A DNA stretch of 64,000 bases from an uncultured Litoreibacter sp. (GTDB lineage Bacteria > Pseudomonadota > Alphaproteobacteria > Rhodobacterales > Rhodobacteraceae): contig CANLUY010000001.1 in assembly GCA_947494435.1 (NCBI GenBank), positions 372,001 to 436,000 on the forward strand, read 5' to 3'. A model generated the notes under the pieces. The model made no database searches. It saw nothing but the letters and a program-made list of their open reading frames with translations, and was not told where the DNA came from. Position 1 is the first letter of the stretch. The number at the start of each line of letters is the position of its first letter. Shown here in pieces: positions 38,004 through 46,931 of the stretch. Position numbers and translations under genes: made by a program.

Positions 38004-39365
38004 ATGGATGACACTGCAAAGCTCTACCCACCCCAAGTGCCTCTGGTCACGGAGGCCTGGAATGTCTGGCAGTCCTTGACGGCTGCGCGGCGCAATATCC
38101 TTGAGCTGATCCCTGAGATTGCCCTGCATCAACCCATCGTCTCGGGCAAGATGGGCCGCCGTTGGCACATGGTCATGGACCCTGATGCCTTGAAACGCAT
38201 CCTGCTTGAAAAGGTTGATGACTACCCGAAATCCGACGTCACCAAGAACATCCTGCGCCCCGCGATTGGCGAAAGCCTGTTTGTTGCCGAAGGCGCGCAT
38301 TGGCGTTGGCAGCGCCGCGCTGCCGCCCCCGTCTTCACCCATCGCAACATCGCCAACCTCGCGCCCATCATGTCCGCCGCTGCTGACCGCAGCTGCGCAC
38401 GGATCGGGGCCAGCGTTGGGCGCGCGACGGACCTTTACACCGAGATGATGACCGCCACGTTCGAGGTGATCTCAGACGTCACTTTCTCCGGCGATGAGAT
38501 GTTCGACCGCCAAGCCGTGCACCGCGCCGTGGACGGCTATATCGACCAGACCGCCAAGGTCTCCCTCTTTGACATCCTCGGCCTGCCCACGTGGATCCCG
38601 CGCGCGTCGCGCATGATGACCACGGGCGCCATGAGCCAGATGAAGCAGATGTCCGACAGCGTCATCGACGCACGGCGGGAGAAAAGCCCAGACGACATCC
38701 CCGACCTGCTCGACCTGCTGCTCGCAGGCGAAGACCCCAAAACCAAACGCTCCATGAACACGGCAGAACTGCGCGACAACCTGCTCACCTTCATCGTCGC
38801 AGGCCATGAGACGACCGCCCTGACGCTGTCATGGGCCCTCTATCTGCTGGCCTTTGACGAAGACGCGCAAGACAAACTCCGCGCGGAAGCCCAAGACGTC
38901 CTGCAAGGCAGAACCGCTACCTCCGACGACGTGCCCAACCTGCCCTACACGCGGCAAGTCATCGACGAGACGCTGCGCATGTATCCGCCCGCCGCCTTCC
39001 TGTCGCGCACGGCCCAGAAGGACGACACGCTGTGTGACCGCCAGATCAAACGCAAAGACACTGTGACCCTGCCGATCTACGCGCTGCACCGCTCCCACCT
39101 GCTATGGGACGACCCGCACAAGTTTGATCCTTCCCGCTTCGACGGCACCAAAGAAATCAACCGCTACGCCTACCTGCCCTTCGGCGACGGCCCACGCATT
39201 TGTATCGGTGCCAGCTTCGCGATTCAGGAGGCCGTGATCATGCTCGCCACCGTGATCTCGCGTTACAAATTCACGCGCGTGCCGGGCAAAGATCCCAAGC
39301 CCGTGCTCATTTTGACCCTCCGCCCCGAGGGTGGCGTCTGGTTGAACGTCGAAAACGCGACATAA
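38004..39365 (+). CDS. Cytochrome P450
   Basis: A soluble P450 of about 453 residues. The I-helix motif AGHETT, the K-helix ExxR (DETLRMYPP) and the heme loop FGDGPRICIGASFA with its cysteine ligand are all intact, so the enzyme should be a functional monooxygenase. The N-terminus has no membrane anchor. The ATG at 38004 lacks a Shine-Dalgarno sequence; a GTG at 37974 in frame is an alternative. No ferredoxin or reductase gene is adjacent. The substrate is not predictable. Confidence 0.95.
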   Translation: MDDTAKLYPPQVPLVTEAWNVWQSLTAARRNILELIPEIALHQPIVSGKMGRRWHMVMDPDALKRILLEKVDDYPKSDVTKNILRPAIGESLFVAEGAHWRWQRRAAAPVFTHRNIANLAPIMSAAADRSCARIGASVGRATDLYTEMMTATFEVISDVTFSGDEMFDRQAVHRAVDGYIDQTAKVSLFDILGLPTWIPRASRMMTTGAMSQMKQMSDSVIDARREKSPDDIPDLLDLLLAGEDPKTKRSMNTAELRDNLLTFIVAGHETTALTLSWALYLLAFDEDAQDKLRAEAQDVLQGRTATSDDVPNLPYTRQVIDETLRMYPPAAFLSRTAQKDDTLCDRQIKRKDTVTLPIYALHRSHLLWDDPHKFDPSRFDGTKEINRYAYLPFGDGPRICIGASFAIQEAVIMLATVISRYKFTRVPGKDPKPVLILTLRPEGGVWLNVENAT

Positions 39366-39548
39366 AATCATCGCGTTAACCCTAAGTGTTACAAACGATC
39401 ACGGAATGCTCCCCATTCCCAACACAGCCTTTACCCCCGCGTGACTTCGAAATCCCTACGCTTCTGGGCAGATGATCGTGCCACAGAATTTGGGACACCC
39501 TGTTACAAACGGCTCGTTCATCTCATTGTAAAAATCGGAGAAGAACAC
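39366..39548 (+). promoter_or_regulatory. Upstream region with 11-bp direct repeats
   Basis: TGTTACAAACG occurs at 39387-39397 and again at 39501-39511, the second about 40 bases before the small secreted-protein gene. The two are 114 bases apart and could be binding sites for one regulator. No clear promoter hexamers are seen. Confidence 0.35.
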
Positions 39549-39851
39549 ATGAAAAACCTATTTATCGCGACGGCCGCTACCTTTGCATTTGCCGCACCAA
39601 GCTTTGCGGATGGTCACATCAACGTGGCTGAGCTGCTGGCCATGAGCAATAACTCTGCGGCGGAAATCATGCTCGGTGAAACATCCTCAGGCGACACAAC
39701 GCGCGACCAAATGCGCTTCGCCTTGGGCAACATGAGCGCGGCTGAACGCGAAGCCTTCTTCAAAGCCGACCAGAAATCACGCGACCAAATCCTGGCCGCT
39801 CAGATCAAGCTGATGGACGGCGACAGCGCCGCTGAGCGCGTCACCAACTAA
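39549..39851 (+). CDS. Small secreted protein, 100 aa
   Basis: A 100-residue protein with a signal peptide (MKNLFIATAATFAFAAPSFA, cleavage before DGH). The mature part is polar and mostly helical, with MSNNSAAEIMLGETSSGDTT and MSAAEREAFFKADQ. GGAG lies nine bases upstream of the ATG; a longer in-frame extension is not needed. I know no function. It is followed by a perfect hairpin and the MsrB-like gene. Confidence 0.78.
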   Translation: MKNLFIATAATFAFAAPSFADGHINVAELLAMSNNSAAEIMLGETSSGDTTRDQMRFALGNMSAAEREAFFKADQKSRDQILAAQIKLMDGDSAAERVTN

Positions 39852-39868
39852 ACCTTCGACACAAAACG

Positions 39869-39894
39869 GACCCAAGCCGCCTCAGGCTTGGGTC
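39869..39894 (+). terminator. Perfect hairpin after the 100-aa gene
   Basis: Ten-base-pair arms GACCCAAGCC/GGCTTGGGTC with a six-base loop. The plus strand continues ACATAAAAAC with no T-run, so this may be a partial terminator or stabiliser between two co-transcribed genes. Confidence 0.5.
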
Positions 39895-39920
39895 ACATAA
39901 AAACAGGAAGGGATAAGTCT

Positions 39921-40451
39921 ATGACCGCCAGACCACCACTGACACGGCGTCGCTTTTTCGCAACCTCCGGTGCCGCCGCACTGACAGCAGGCACAGCACA
40001 TGCTGCAAGCCCAGCCGCCACGGGCAGCGAAGACATGGTCTACGAGGTGCAACGCACGGAGGCCGAATGGCTCGAACACCTTGATGAATTCAGCTACTTC
40101 ATCCTGCGCAAAGGCCTGACCGAAGAACCGAAATCAAGCCCGCTCTGGATGGAATTCCGCGATGGGACGTACCATTGCAAAGGCTGTGACCTGACCAGCT
40201 ATGACGCCAAATGGAAAATCATCCTCGATAAAGGCTGGGTCTTCTTTGACCACTCCCAACCCAACGCGGTGCTAACCGGCATTGACGGCCCTGTCCCCGA
40301 ATACGGCCAAATGGCCGATTCAGGCAAAACCGTCACCGAATTGCATTGCCGCCGCTGCGGCAGCCATCTGGGCCACTTGCTGATCATCAACCGCGTCATG
40401 ACCCACTGCATCAACGGCGCGGCGTTGAACTTCAGACCGCTGGAAGCATGA
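39921..40451 (+). CDS. Tat-exported MsrB-like protein
   Basis: A 176-residue protein with a twin-arginine signal (TRRRFFATSGAAALTAGTAHA) and a SelR/MsrB domain. MsrB reduces the R epimer of methionine sulfoxide. The zinc cysteines are seen as CKGC and CRRC, the histidines as HLGH, and the catalytic Cys-x-Asn as HCINGAAL. The usual SGCGWPSF block is changed to LDKGWVFF, keeping the Trp but losing Pro-Ser. Periplasmic repair or a changed substrate is inferred. AGGAAGGG precedes the ATG. Confidence 0.87.
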   Translation: MTARPPLTRRRFFATSGAAALTAGTAHAASPAATGSEDMVYEVQRTEAEWLEHLDEFSYFILRKGLTEEPKSSPLWMEFRDGTYHCKGCDLTSYDAKWKIILDKGWVFFDHSQPNAVLTGIDGPVPEYGQMADSGKTVTELHCRRCGSHLGHLLIINRVMTHCINGAALNFRPLEA

Positions 40452-40458
40452 GCGATCC

Positions 40459-40480
40459 AAACCGCCCTTTCGGGCGGTTT
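40459..40480. terminator. Bidirectional terminator
   Basis: Stem AAACCGCCC/GGGCGGTTT with a four-base loop between the convergent MsrB-like and DUF2306-like genes. T-runs on each side are short (three), so strength is moderate. Confidence 0.7.
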
Positions 40481-40489
40481 GATGATCCC

Positions 40490-40981
40490 CTATCGCTGAT
40501 TTTGACGCTGGCGTTGGGCGATCCAATACCACAGCAATCCTGACCCGATCAAAATGGTCATGACCGCAAAACCAAGCCACGGCTGGCCTGCAAAGAACAC
40601 CATATTCATTCGCCGTCCCGGCAGGAATGTGAACAGCCCGGCAACGCCCATCGCCCAAAAATAAAGGCTTCGCATCTCTGCCTGATGGGCCTCTATGCGG
40701 CGGGCGCGCGCCGCGTTCACCCCTTTCCAAAGCCCGATCACCGTGACCACAGACAAGGCATGGATCACGCTGAACGGTCCGATCATTGGCCTGTCCAAAA
40801 TAGCAAATGACGACAAAGCCGTCAGCGCCATCGCGACGACCCACGCATACCCAAAACGCTTATGCCAATGATCCCGAGAGCGCCGCCAAAGCGCAAGCGG
40901 GCCTAAAATGATGGCACAAAGCGCTGCGCAAACATGCAGCTGCACTGCAAACGGGGCAGCAAGTAAGGGGGCTAATGTCAT
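40490..40981 (-). CDS. DUF2306-like membrane protein
   Basis: A 163-residue integral membrane protein with about four transmembrane segments (LLAAPFAVQLHVCAALCAI, AWVVAMALTALSSFAI, VIHALSVVTVIGLW, and a C-terminal pair). LHVCAALCAIILGPLAL followed by HKRFGYAWV fits the DUF2306/predicted membrane protein family. The ATG at 40981 has GGGAGA seven bases upstream. It is divergent from a membrane-bound LytTR regulator, which may control it. Confidence 0.8.
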   Translation of the reverse strand: MTLAPLLAAPFAVQLHVCAALCAIILGPLALWRRSRDHWHKRFGYAWVVAMALTALSSFAILDRPMIGPFSVIHALSVVTVIGLWKGVNAARARRIEAHQAEMRSLYFWAMGVAGLFTFLPGRRMNMVFFAGQPWLGFAVMTILIGSGLLWYWIAQRQRQNQR

Positions 40982-41083
40982 GATATCTCCCATGCTTGGC
41001 AGGTTTAGACGAACATGGCATTCTGAGGACCAGCAGCCCCACGCTGCCGCAACCATTGATACGCAGAAGGAGCGTTTTCGCTC

Positions 41084-41875
41084 GTGACTGACGGGGTGTT
41101 CCCATCCGCGCTTCGTGAAGTGCGCCAAGATTTGACCAAGCGCCCGGTGATCGTTGGGGTGCTTTCGCTTGGCGTTCTTCTGGGCATATCAGGGCCGTTC
41201 GACACGTTCAGTGTCCTACCCGCCCTGCCGCGTTTGCTCTATTGGACCAGTGTCGTCTCGCTGACATTTGTAACCGGAAGTCTGACCAGCACAATTGTGC
41301 ACCGCCTGCTGCAAAAACGTCCCAACTGGCTGCAGCTGGTCGTCAGCATCTGTGCCGTGGGCATCGTTGTCACCGCAACCCTCGAGCTGTTCAACCTTGC
41401 TACGCTCGGTTTTCGACATGAGACCTTAGGCGATCTGCTCAGACAACTCGGTGTTGTCACCTTGATCTCCGGCGTGATCGAAGCGGGAAGTCTGGCGCTT
41501 CGCTCTGCCCCCGCCCCGCAGCGCACTCGTCTCGCCCCGCTATTGGACCGCCTCCCCCTAAACAAGCGCGGCCAGATTTTGGCGCTGGGGGCAGAGGATC
41601 ACTACGTTCGCGTGACAACCCACAAAGGGTCTGAGCTGGTGTTGCTGCGCCTATCTGACGCCATGAAAGAGGTTGGCGAGACACGCGGCCTGCAGATCCA
41701 CAGGTCCCATTGGGTGGCGCTGGATCAGATCACCAATGTCACCCGCACCGGCGACCGGGGCCAAGTTACCTTGTCGGACGGCACATCTCGTCCCATCAGC
41801 CGCCGCTTCCTGCCCGCCATACGCGACGCAGGTCTCTTACCTGGCAAGACGCGCGGCCCCGCCAGGTCTGCATAA
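41084..41875 (+). CDS. Membrane-anchored LytTR transcriptional regulator
   Basis: A 263-residue protein: four hydrophobic segments in the first 150 residues (VIVGVLSLGVLLGISG, LLYWTSVVSLTFVTGSL, LQLVVSICAVGIVVTATLEL, LLRQLGVVTLISGVIEAG) and a C-terminal LytTR DNA-binding domain (EDHYVRVTTHKGSELVLLRL, GLQIHRSHWVALDQIT). The GTG start has AAGGAG about 11 bases upstream. Membrane-tethered LytTR proteins often regulate an adjacent membrane protein gene, here the divergent DUF2306-like gene 102 bases away. Confidence 0.92.
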   Translation: MTDGVFPSALREVRQDLTKRPVIVGVLSLGVLLGISGPFDTFSVLPALPRLLYWTSVVSLTFVTGSLTSTIVHRLLQKRPNWLQLVVSICAVGIVVTATLELFNLATLGFRHETLGDLLRQLGVVTLISGVIEAGSLALRSAPAPQRTRLAPLLDRLPLNKRGQILALGAEDHYVRVTTHKGSELVLLRLSDAMKEVGETRGLQIHRSHWVALDQITNVTRTGDRGQVTLSDGTSRPISRRFLPAIRDAGLLPGKTRGPARSA

Positions 41876-41931
41876 GGCACTAACATTTCGTAAATTTTTT
41901 CAGAAATCGTTTGATTGCAATGCGTTACAAT

Positions 41932-41951
41932 ATTCCCCACATGCGGGGAAT
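41932..41951. terminator. Palindrome at the parC 3' end
   Basis: Arms ATTCCCC/GGGGAAT with a six-base loop, touching the parC stop codon and 57 bases after the LytTR gene. T-runs are weak. The similar element TCCCCGC/GCGGGGA near 7312-7327 also lies beyond a large minus-strand gene. Confidence 0.5.
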
Positions 41952-44294
41952 TTAGCTAAAGCGATTATTTCTAGGAAATCCATAGGGTGGCCGCTTACCA
42001 ACACCGGCCCGCTTACCCAGCCATTCAGACATATCAGCCTCGGTTCGGGTCTTGCCGCCACCCATCTCCCAGCTCAGCCCCTCGGACCACATAAAGGTCG
42101 TCAGATCAGCCAGCCCACCATCCAGCTCAAGCGATCCCTGCTTACCCCGGGCCATGTTATATTTCTGAAGCCGAACGCCCTTACCGCGCCCCATCTCAGG
42201 CAGCTCAGCCGTCGGGAAAACAAGGAACTTCCCGTTCTGGCTGACAATCGCCACATGGTCTCCCATCACTGGCTTACAGATCGCAGCCTTGGCGTCATCC
42301 TTCACATTCAAGACCTGCTTGCCTGACCTCGTCTGAGCAACCACATCCTTCTCAGGAACAACGAACCCGTTACCCTCCGTCGAGGCGACAAGAAGTTTCC
42401 GCTCAGGATCATGCAGGAACAGATCAATGATCTGCGCTTCATTCGGCAGATCGACCATCAAGCGCACCGGCTCGCCCATCCCTCTGCCGCCCGGCAGATT
42501 GGACGCGGCCAACGTATAGAACCGCCCGTTCGAGCCAAAGACGATCAGCTTATCTGTCGTCTCCGCGTGGAAGATAAAGCGCGGCCCGTCGCCATCCTTG
42601 AACTTCAATTCACGGCTCAAATCAATGTGCCCGGTCATCGCCCTGATCCAGCCCATCTGAGAGCAGACAACCGTGATCGGCTCCCGCTCGATCATGGCTT
42701 CAATCGGCACCTCTTCAAACTCAACAGCTTCAGCAAATTCTGTCCGCCGCGCACCAATGTCCGAGCTCTTGCCGAATTCCTTCCGCGTCTCTCGCAGTTG
42801 CTCCGCAATCCGCTTCCACTGCAGGTCTTCGCTGTCGAGTAAGTCTTCCAGAGCAGCCCGCTCCATCATCAGCTCGTCCCGCTCGCGCTTCAACTCCAGC
42901 TCTTCCAGACGCCGCAAGGACCGCAGACGCATGTTGAGGATGGCATCGACCTGAACTTCGGTCAGAGACGGCTCTTCATCACGTGCCAATACGCCCACAT
43001 AGTCTTTCTCAGACATCGCGCGCACATGATCTTTGCCCCAATCCTCATACATCAACGCGGATTTCGGGTCGTCATCGTAGCGGATAATATCAATCACGCG
43101 ATCCAGATTGAGGAACGCGACAATGAAGCCTTCCAGTACTTCGAGGCGGTGATCAATCTTCTCAAGCCGGTGCTGTGATCGCCGTACAAGAACCTCACGC
43201 CGATGATCAAGGAAGGCTTTGAGCACCTCCTTCAACGAACAGACCTTCGGCGTCATCCCGTCAATCAGCACGTTCAAGTTCATCGAGAACCGCGTTTCCA
43301 GATCGGAATTGCGGAACATCATGCCCATCAATACGTCCGGATCGACATTCTTCGAGCGCGGTTCGAGGATCAGACGTATGTCCTCCGTCGACTCGTCCCG
43401 CACGTCAGCAAGGATCGGGATTTTCTTGGTGTGGATCAGCTCTGCGATCTTTTCGATCAGCTTGGATTTCTGAACCTGATACGGGATTTCCGTGACGACG
43501 ATCTGCCACTGTCCACGGCCTAAGTCCTCAACCTCGTAGCGAGAGCGCAAGCGGAACGCGCCACGCCCAGTCCGATAGGCTTCAGCAATGTTTTCACGTG
43601 GCTCAACGACGATACCGCCGGTCGGAAAATCGGGCCCGGGAATGTGATCAAGCAGCGTTTCATCGCGCGCATTAGGAGCCTTGATCAGGTGCAAACAGCC
43701 ATTGATCAGCTCTTCAATATTGTGCGGCGGGATATTCGTGGCCATGCCCACCGCAATGCCGGCCGCCCCGTTGGCCAGCAGGTTCGGATAGCTGGCAGGC
43801 AGCACCGCAGGTTCTTGCAGCGTACCGTCGTAATTGTCGCGAAAATCGACCGCATTTTCATTGAGCCCGTCCAGCAACGCTTCGGCGTAGGGCGTCATCC
43901 GCGCCTCTGTGTACCGTGCTGCGGCCGGATTATCGCCGTCGATATTCCCGAAATTTCCTTGCCCGTCGACCAGCGGATAGCGAACATTAAATTCCTGCGC
44001 CAGGCGCGCCATGGCATCGTAGATCGCGGCGTCGCCATGCGGGTGATAGTTGCCCATCACGTCGCCTGAAATCTTTGCCGACTTCCGGAACCCACCGTTC
44101 GAAGCGAGTCGCAATTCCCGCATTGCATAGAGAATCCGACGGTGAACCGGCTTCAATCCGTCCCGCGCATCCGGCAATGCCCGGTGCATAATGGTCGATA
44201 GCGCATATTGCAGATACCGCTCACCGATCGCACGGCGTAGCGGTTCTGCCATGTTGGCATCGCTCATCTTGGGGTCGTCGGTCTCCTCAGACAT
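41952..44294 (-). CDS. parC: DNA topoisomerase IV subunit A
   Basis: A type IIA topoisomerase A subunit of about 780 residues, decatenating daughter chromosomes. The active-site region [19 protein letters not shown] contains the catalytic Arg-Tyr, and the quinolone-determining region reads [16 protein letters not shown]: Ala and Asp stand where E. coli ParC has Ser80 and Glu84, a natural alphaproteobacterial form. The C-terminal blades are few, which separates ParC from GyrA. The ATG at 44294 gives the family N-terminus; downstream (44267) and upstream starts are possible. Confidence 0.95.
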   Translation of the reverse strand: MSEETDDPKMSDANMAEPLRRAIGERYLQYALSTIMHRALPDARDGLKPVHRRILYAMRELRLASNGGFRKSAKISGDVMGNYHPHGDAAIYDAMARLAQEFNVRYPLVDGQGNFGNIDGDNPAAARYTEARMTPYAEALLDGLNENAVDFRDNYDGTLQEPAVLPASYPNLLANGAAGIAVGMATNIPPHNIEELINGCLHLIKAPNARDETLLDHIPGPDFPTGGIVVEPRENIAEAYRTGRGAFRLRSRYEVEDLGRGQWQIVVTEIPYQVQKSKLIEKIAELIHTKKIPILADVRDESTEDIRLILEPRSKNVDPDVLMGMMFRNSDLETRFSMNLNVLIDGMTPKVCSLKEVLKAFLDHRREVLVRRSQHRLEKIDHRLEVLEGFIVAFLNLDRVIDIIRYDDDPKSALMYEDWGKDHVRAMSEKDYVGVLARDEEPSLTEVQVDAILNMRLRSLRRLEELELKRERDELMMERAALEDLLDSEDLQWKRIAEQLRETRKEFGKSSDIGARRTEFAEAVEFEEVPIEAMIEREPITVVCSQMGWIRAMTGHIDLSRELKFKDGDGPRFIFHAETTDKLIVFGSNGRFYTLAASNLPGGRGMGEPVRLMVDLPNEAQIIDLFLHDPERKLLVASTEGNGFVVPEKDVVAQTRSGKQVLNVKDDAKAAICKPVMGDHVAIVSQNGKFLVFPTAELPEMGRGKGVRLQKYNMARGKQGSLELDGGLADLTTFMWSEGLSWEMGGGKTRTEADMSEWLGKRAGVGKRPPYGFPRNNRFS

Positions 44295-44431
44295 AGATTG
44301 TGTGTAGCCTCGCAAGTCAGCGCGGTAAAGCGCTGAGACGTCGTCACACACTAGAAATTATTCCCCCTAGTCTGGCCTACAATTGATCCGATAAGATGAT
44401 CCAACAGAGAAATACTGCCGGGGGGAATATC

Positions 44432-45022
44432 GTGTTCAAATGGGTTGCTGGATTGTGTGCCGCTATCTACGTCACATTGCTTGTCTTCGGCGAACCGCAA
44501 GACAGTGAACAAATCGCTGTAACGACCGAAACGATTATTACAGAAGAGACAGCACCTGCTGAACCCGCTGAAATTGTGACAAGAGCGCCTCAAGAACCTG
44601 TGGAAGCGATCACTCTTGTTGAAACCATCAAAACAGCAGCCCTAGACACGGCGACAGATACGCTGAGATCGCAAGTTGGAGCGTCAGACGAAACGGCAAC
44701 AGAAATCGTAACTGCCGCGGCGGCGGTTATGCAACAAGTCGCGACGCCTGAAGAAACCAGCACTCCAGTCTGGGAACCAGAATTAGAAACCGTATTAGCT
44801 GCTGCTGAGGATCGGGGGATTGGCGAAATTTGGCGCGTCACCGGCTCAACGGTAAATTTACGCGCGGGTGCGAATACGCAGTCTGCTATCTTGGGCCGGA
44901 CCCAGCGCGGCGACAGTGCAGAGGTGATCGAACTTCTTGATAACGGATGGGCACGGGTTTTTATCCTTGAGAATGGTCAAGAGGCCTATATGTCGGCCAA
45001 ATTTTTGCAACGCGGCGGCTGA
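44432..45022 (+). CDS. Exported SH3-domain protein
   Basis: A 196-residue protein starting at a GTG with GGGGGG just upstream. One hydrophobic N-terminal segment (FKWVAGLCAAIYVTLLVFG) is a signal anchor or signal peptide; a long acidic Thr/Glu/Ala-rich linker follows; the C-terminal 65 residues are a bacterial SH3 domain (VTGSTVNLRAGANTQSAILG, GWARVFILENGQEAYMSAKF). Such proteins usually bind the cell wall. It is divergent from parC and heads a run of plus-strand genes. Confidence 0.87.
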   Translation: MFKWVAGLCAAIYVTLLVFGEPQDSEQIAVTTETIITEETAPAEPAEIVTRAPQEPVEAITLVETIKTAALDTATDTLRSQVGASDETATEIVTAAAAVMQQVATPEETSTPVWEPELETVLAAAEDRGIGEIWRVTGSTVNLRAGANTQSAILGRTQRGDSAEVIELLDNGWARVFILENGQEAYMSAKFLQRGG

Positions 45023-45065
45023 GAACATAATTGCAAGATCACGCGTGTTCGCTTAGCGAAGCGAA

Positions 45066-45902
45066 ATGGCCAACCAACAAAAATCTATCCTGATCACAGG
45101 CTGTTCCTCCGGCATCGGCTATGACGCAGCACATACGCTGAAATCGCGCGGATGGCGGGTCTTTGCGACTTGCCGAAAGCAAGACGACTGCGACAAGCTT
45201 ATTTCGGAGGATCTAGAGAGTTTCCTGCTTGATCACACGGATCAAGCCAGTATGGAAACAGCCGTTGCTGAATGCCTAAACCGAACCGGTGGCACTTTGG
45301 ACGCGCTCTTTAACAATGGGGCGTATGGCATCCCCGGAGCAGTAGAAGACCTTCCTACGGACGCATTACGGACGATCTTTGAAACCAATTTGTTTGGCTA
45401 TCATGCCCTAACCCGTTTGGTGCTTCCAGTGATGCGCGCTCAAGGACATGGCCGTATTTTGAATTGTTCGTCCGTGCTTGGTTTCGCGGTGATGAAATGG
45501 CGCGGTGCGTATAATTCGACAAAGTTTGCCATGGAGGGTCTCACAGACACTCTTCGTATTGAAATGCGGGACACGGGAATTCATGTAATCCTCATCGAAC
45601 CCGGACCAATCACATCTAAGATCAGACAAAACTCTATTCCTCATTTTGAGAAATGGATTGATTGGGAGAATTCGCCGCGGCGAAACGAGTATAAAACCAG
45701 GCTGATCAAACGGCTCTATGCAGACACTGGCCCCGATACGTTCGAATTGCCCGCATCAGCAGTAAGCAAAAAAGTCATCCATGCATTGGAGCATCCCCGG
45801 CCTAAGCCGCGTTACTTCATTACGACACCAACCTACATCATGGCGGCGCTCAAAAGGCTTCTTCCAACCCGTGCGACCGATTGGCTAACAGCAAAATTGT
45901 GA
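45066..45902 (+). CDS. SDR-family oxidoreductase (retinol-dehydrogenase-like)
   Basis: A 278-residue short-chain dehydrogenase. TGCSSGIG binds the dinucleotide, NNGAYG replaces the usual NNAG, and NCSSVLG with YNSTKFAMEGL gives the Ser-Tyr-Lys triad. The ATCRKQDDC segment after strand 2 suggests NADP(H). The length and C-terminal PRYFITTPTYIMAALKRLLP tail resemble retinol/hydroxysteroid dehydrogenase-like members. It follows the SH3 gene by 43 bases. Confidence 0.92.
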   Translation: MANQQKSILITGCSSGIGYDAAHTLKSRGWRVFATCRKQDDCDKLISEDLESFLLDHTDQASMETAVAECLNRTGGTLDALFNNGAYGIPGAVEDLPTDALRTIFETNLFGYHALTRLVLPVMRAQGHGRILNCSSVLGFAVMKWRGAYNSTKFAMEGLTDTLRIEMRDTGIHVILIEPGPITSKIRQNSIPHFEKWIDWENSPRRNEYKTRLIKRLYADTGPDTFELPASAVSKKVIHALEHPRPKPRYFITTPTYIMAALKRLLPTRATDWLTAKL

Positions 45903-45977
45903 TTGCAGCGATTTGGCATTCGCTTTTTTGCATCGCCCCGCTACATGCTATCGCACTGCAAACTGAGGAATGCCGCT

Positions 45978-46187
45978 ATGGCCAATGATCCACTTTTTAT
46001 CGTCGTCGCAATCGCCTGTATCGCCGTGTTGTGCATTCTATTGGTTGGCATTGGCGGCTTTGCCAAAGGTGGCGACTTCAACCGCAAACACGCCAATAAA
46101 GTTATGCGATACCGTATTTATGCGCAGTTCATAGCAGTCTTGCTGATCCTCGCGTTTGTCTTTTTCCGCAGAATGGGAGGGTCTTGA
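45978..46187 (+). CDS. Twin-transmembrane (HIG1-domain) protein
   Basis: A 69-residue protein with two hydrophobic helices (LFIVVAIACIAVLCILLVGIG and YAQFIAVLLILAFVFF) joined by FAKGGDFNRKHANKVMRYR, the HIG_1_N hallmark. Mitochondrial HIG1 proteins associate with respiratory supercomplexes; bacterial members are thought to act at the inner membrane. GAGG lies about nine bases upstream of the ATG. It is four bases upstream of the adenosyltransferase gene, clearly one operon. Confidence 0.87.
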   Translation: MANDPLFIVVAIACIAVLCILLVGIGGFAKGGDFNRKHANKVMRYRIYAQFIAVLLILAFVFFRRMGGS

Positions 46188-46190
46188 TCC

Positions 46191-46763
46191 ATGGTCGTTT
46201 TGAACAAAATCTACACGAAAACTGGTGACGCCGGTGAAACGGCTTTGGGGAACGGGGCACGTGTTGCAAAGCACTCCATGCGTGTGACCGCCTATGGCAC
46301 TGTCGACGAAACGAACGCAACCGTCGGTCTGGCGCGCCTTCATGCGAGCGGTAACCTAGACACACAGCTTGCAGCGATTCAAAATGATCTCTTTGACCTA
46401 GGTGCAGACCTTTGCCGTCCTGATATGGAGAAGGACAAAGATGCTGAATATGCGCCTTTGCGCATCACCGACACCCAGGTCTCGAGACTTGAAACAGAAA
46501 TCGACGCGATGAACGATGCGCTTGAACCACTGCGTTCGTTCATTCTTCCGGGCGGGTCTGCATTGGCCGCACATCTTCATATGTGCCGGACGGTTTCGCG
46601 TCGTGCAGAGCGTCTTTCTGTTGAGCTTGCAACGATGGAATCAGTCAATCAAGCCGCAGTGAAATACTTGAACCGCCTCAGCGACTGGTTTTTCGTTGCC
46701 TCTCGTATCGCCAATAACGATGGCAAAGACGATGTCTTCTGGGTGCCCGGCGCAAATCGTTAG
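46191..46763 (+). CDS. Cob(I)alamin adenosyltransferase, PduO type
   Basis: A 190-residue enzyme that transfers the adenosyl group of ATP to cob(I)alamin. The N-terminal ATP-binding motif is seen as YTKTGDAGETALGNG, followed by YGTVDETNATVGLA, and the C-terminal helix has RRAERLSVEL and NRLSDWFFVASR. Adenosylcobalamin is the cofactor of methylmalonyl- and ethylmalonyl-CoA mutases, which fits the ethylmalonyl-CoA pathway indicated by mcd at 59.3 kb. Confidence 0.94.
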   Translation: MVVLNKIYTKTGDAGETALGNGARVAKHSMRVTAYGTVDETNATVGLARLHASGNLDTQLAAIQNDLFDLGADLCRPDMEKDKDAEYAPLRITDTQVSRLETEIDAMNDALEPLRSFILPGGSALAAHLHMCRTVSRRAERLSVELATMESVNQAAVKYLNRLSDWFFVASRIANNDGKDDVFWVPGANR

Positions 46764-46931
46764 CGCAAACCTGATCGTCTCGTGAAAAAATCGGTTGGAA
46801 TTTCATGAACGCGACGTCAGAATACGGGTGCGCGTCGATTTTGACCTATTTTCTGCGTCAACCGTCCGCTAAGTGAATTAGAAGTCTTGGCGTGCCGATC
46901 GTGGCACCGAAATATTTGGGAGATACCGCAG
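46764..46931 (+). promoter_or_regulatory. etfBA upstream region with a TTGAC dyad
   Basis: A 168-base spacer. At 46841-46861, TTGAC-N11-GTCAA forms a dyad that could be an operator; the first half also resembles a -35, but no -10 is seen at 17 bases. GGGAGA precedes etfB. Confidence 0.35.

Noticed and set aside
43990-44080. Quinolone-resistance substitutions in parC (Ala and Asp at the Ser80/Glu84 positions)
   Set aside because: These residues are the natural state in alphaproteobacterial ParC, so they do not show acquired resistance.
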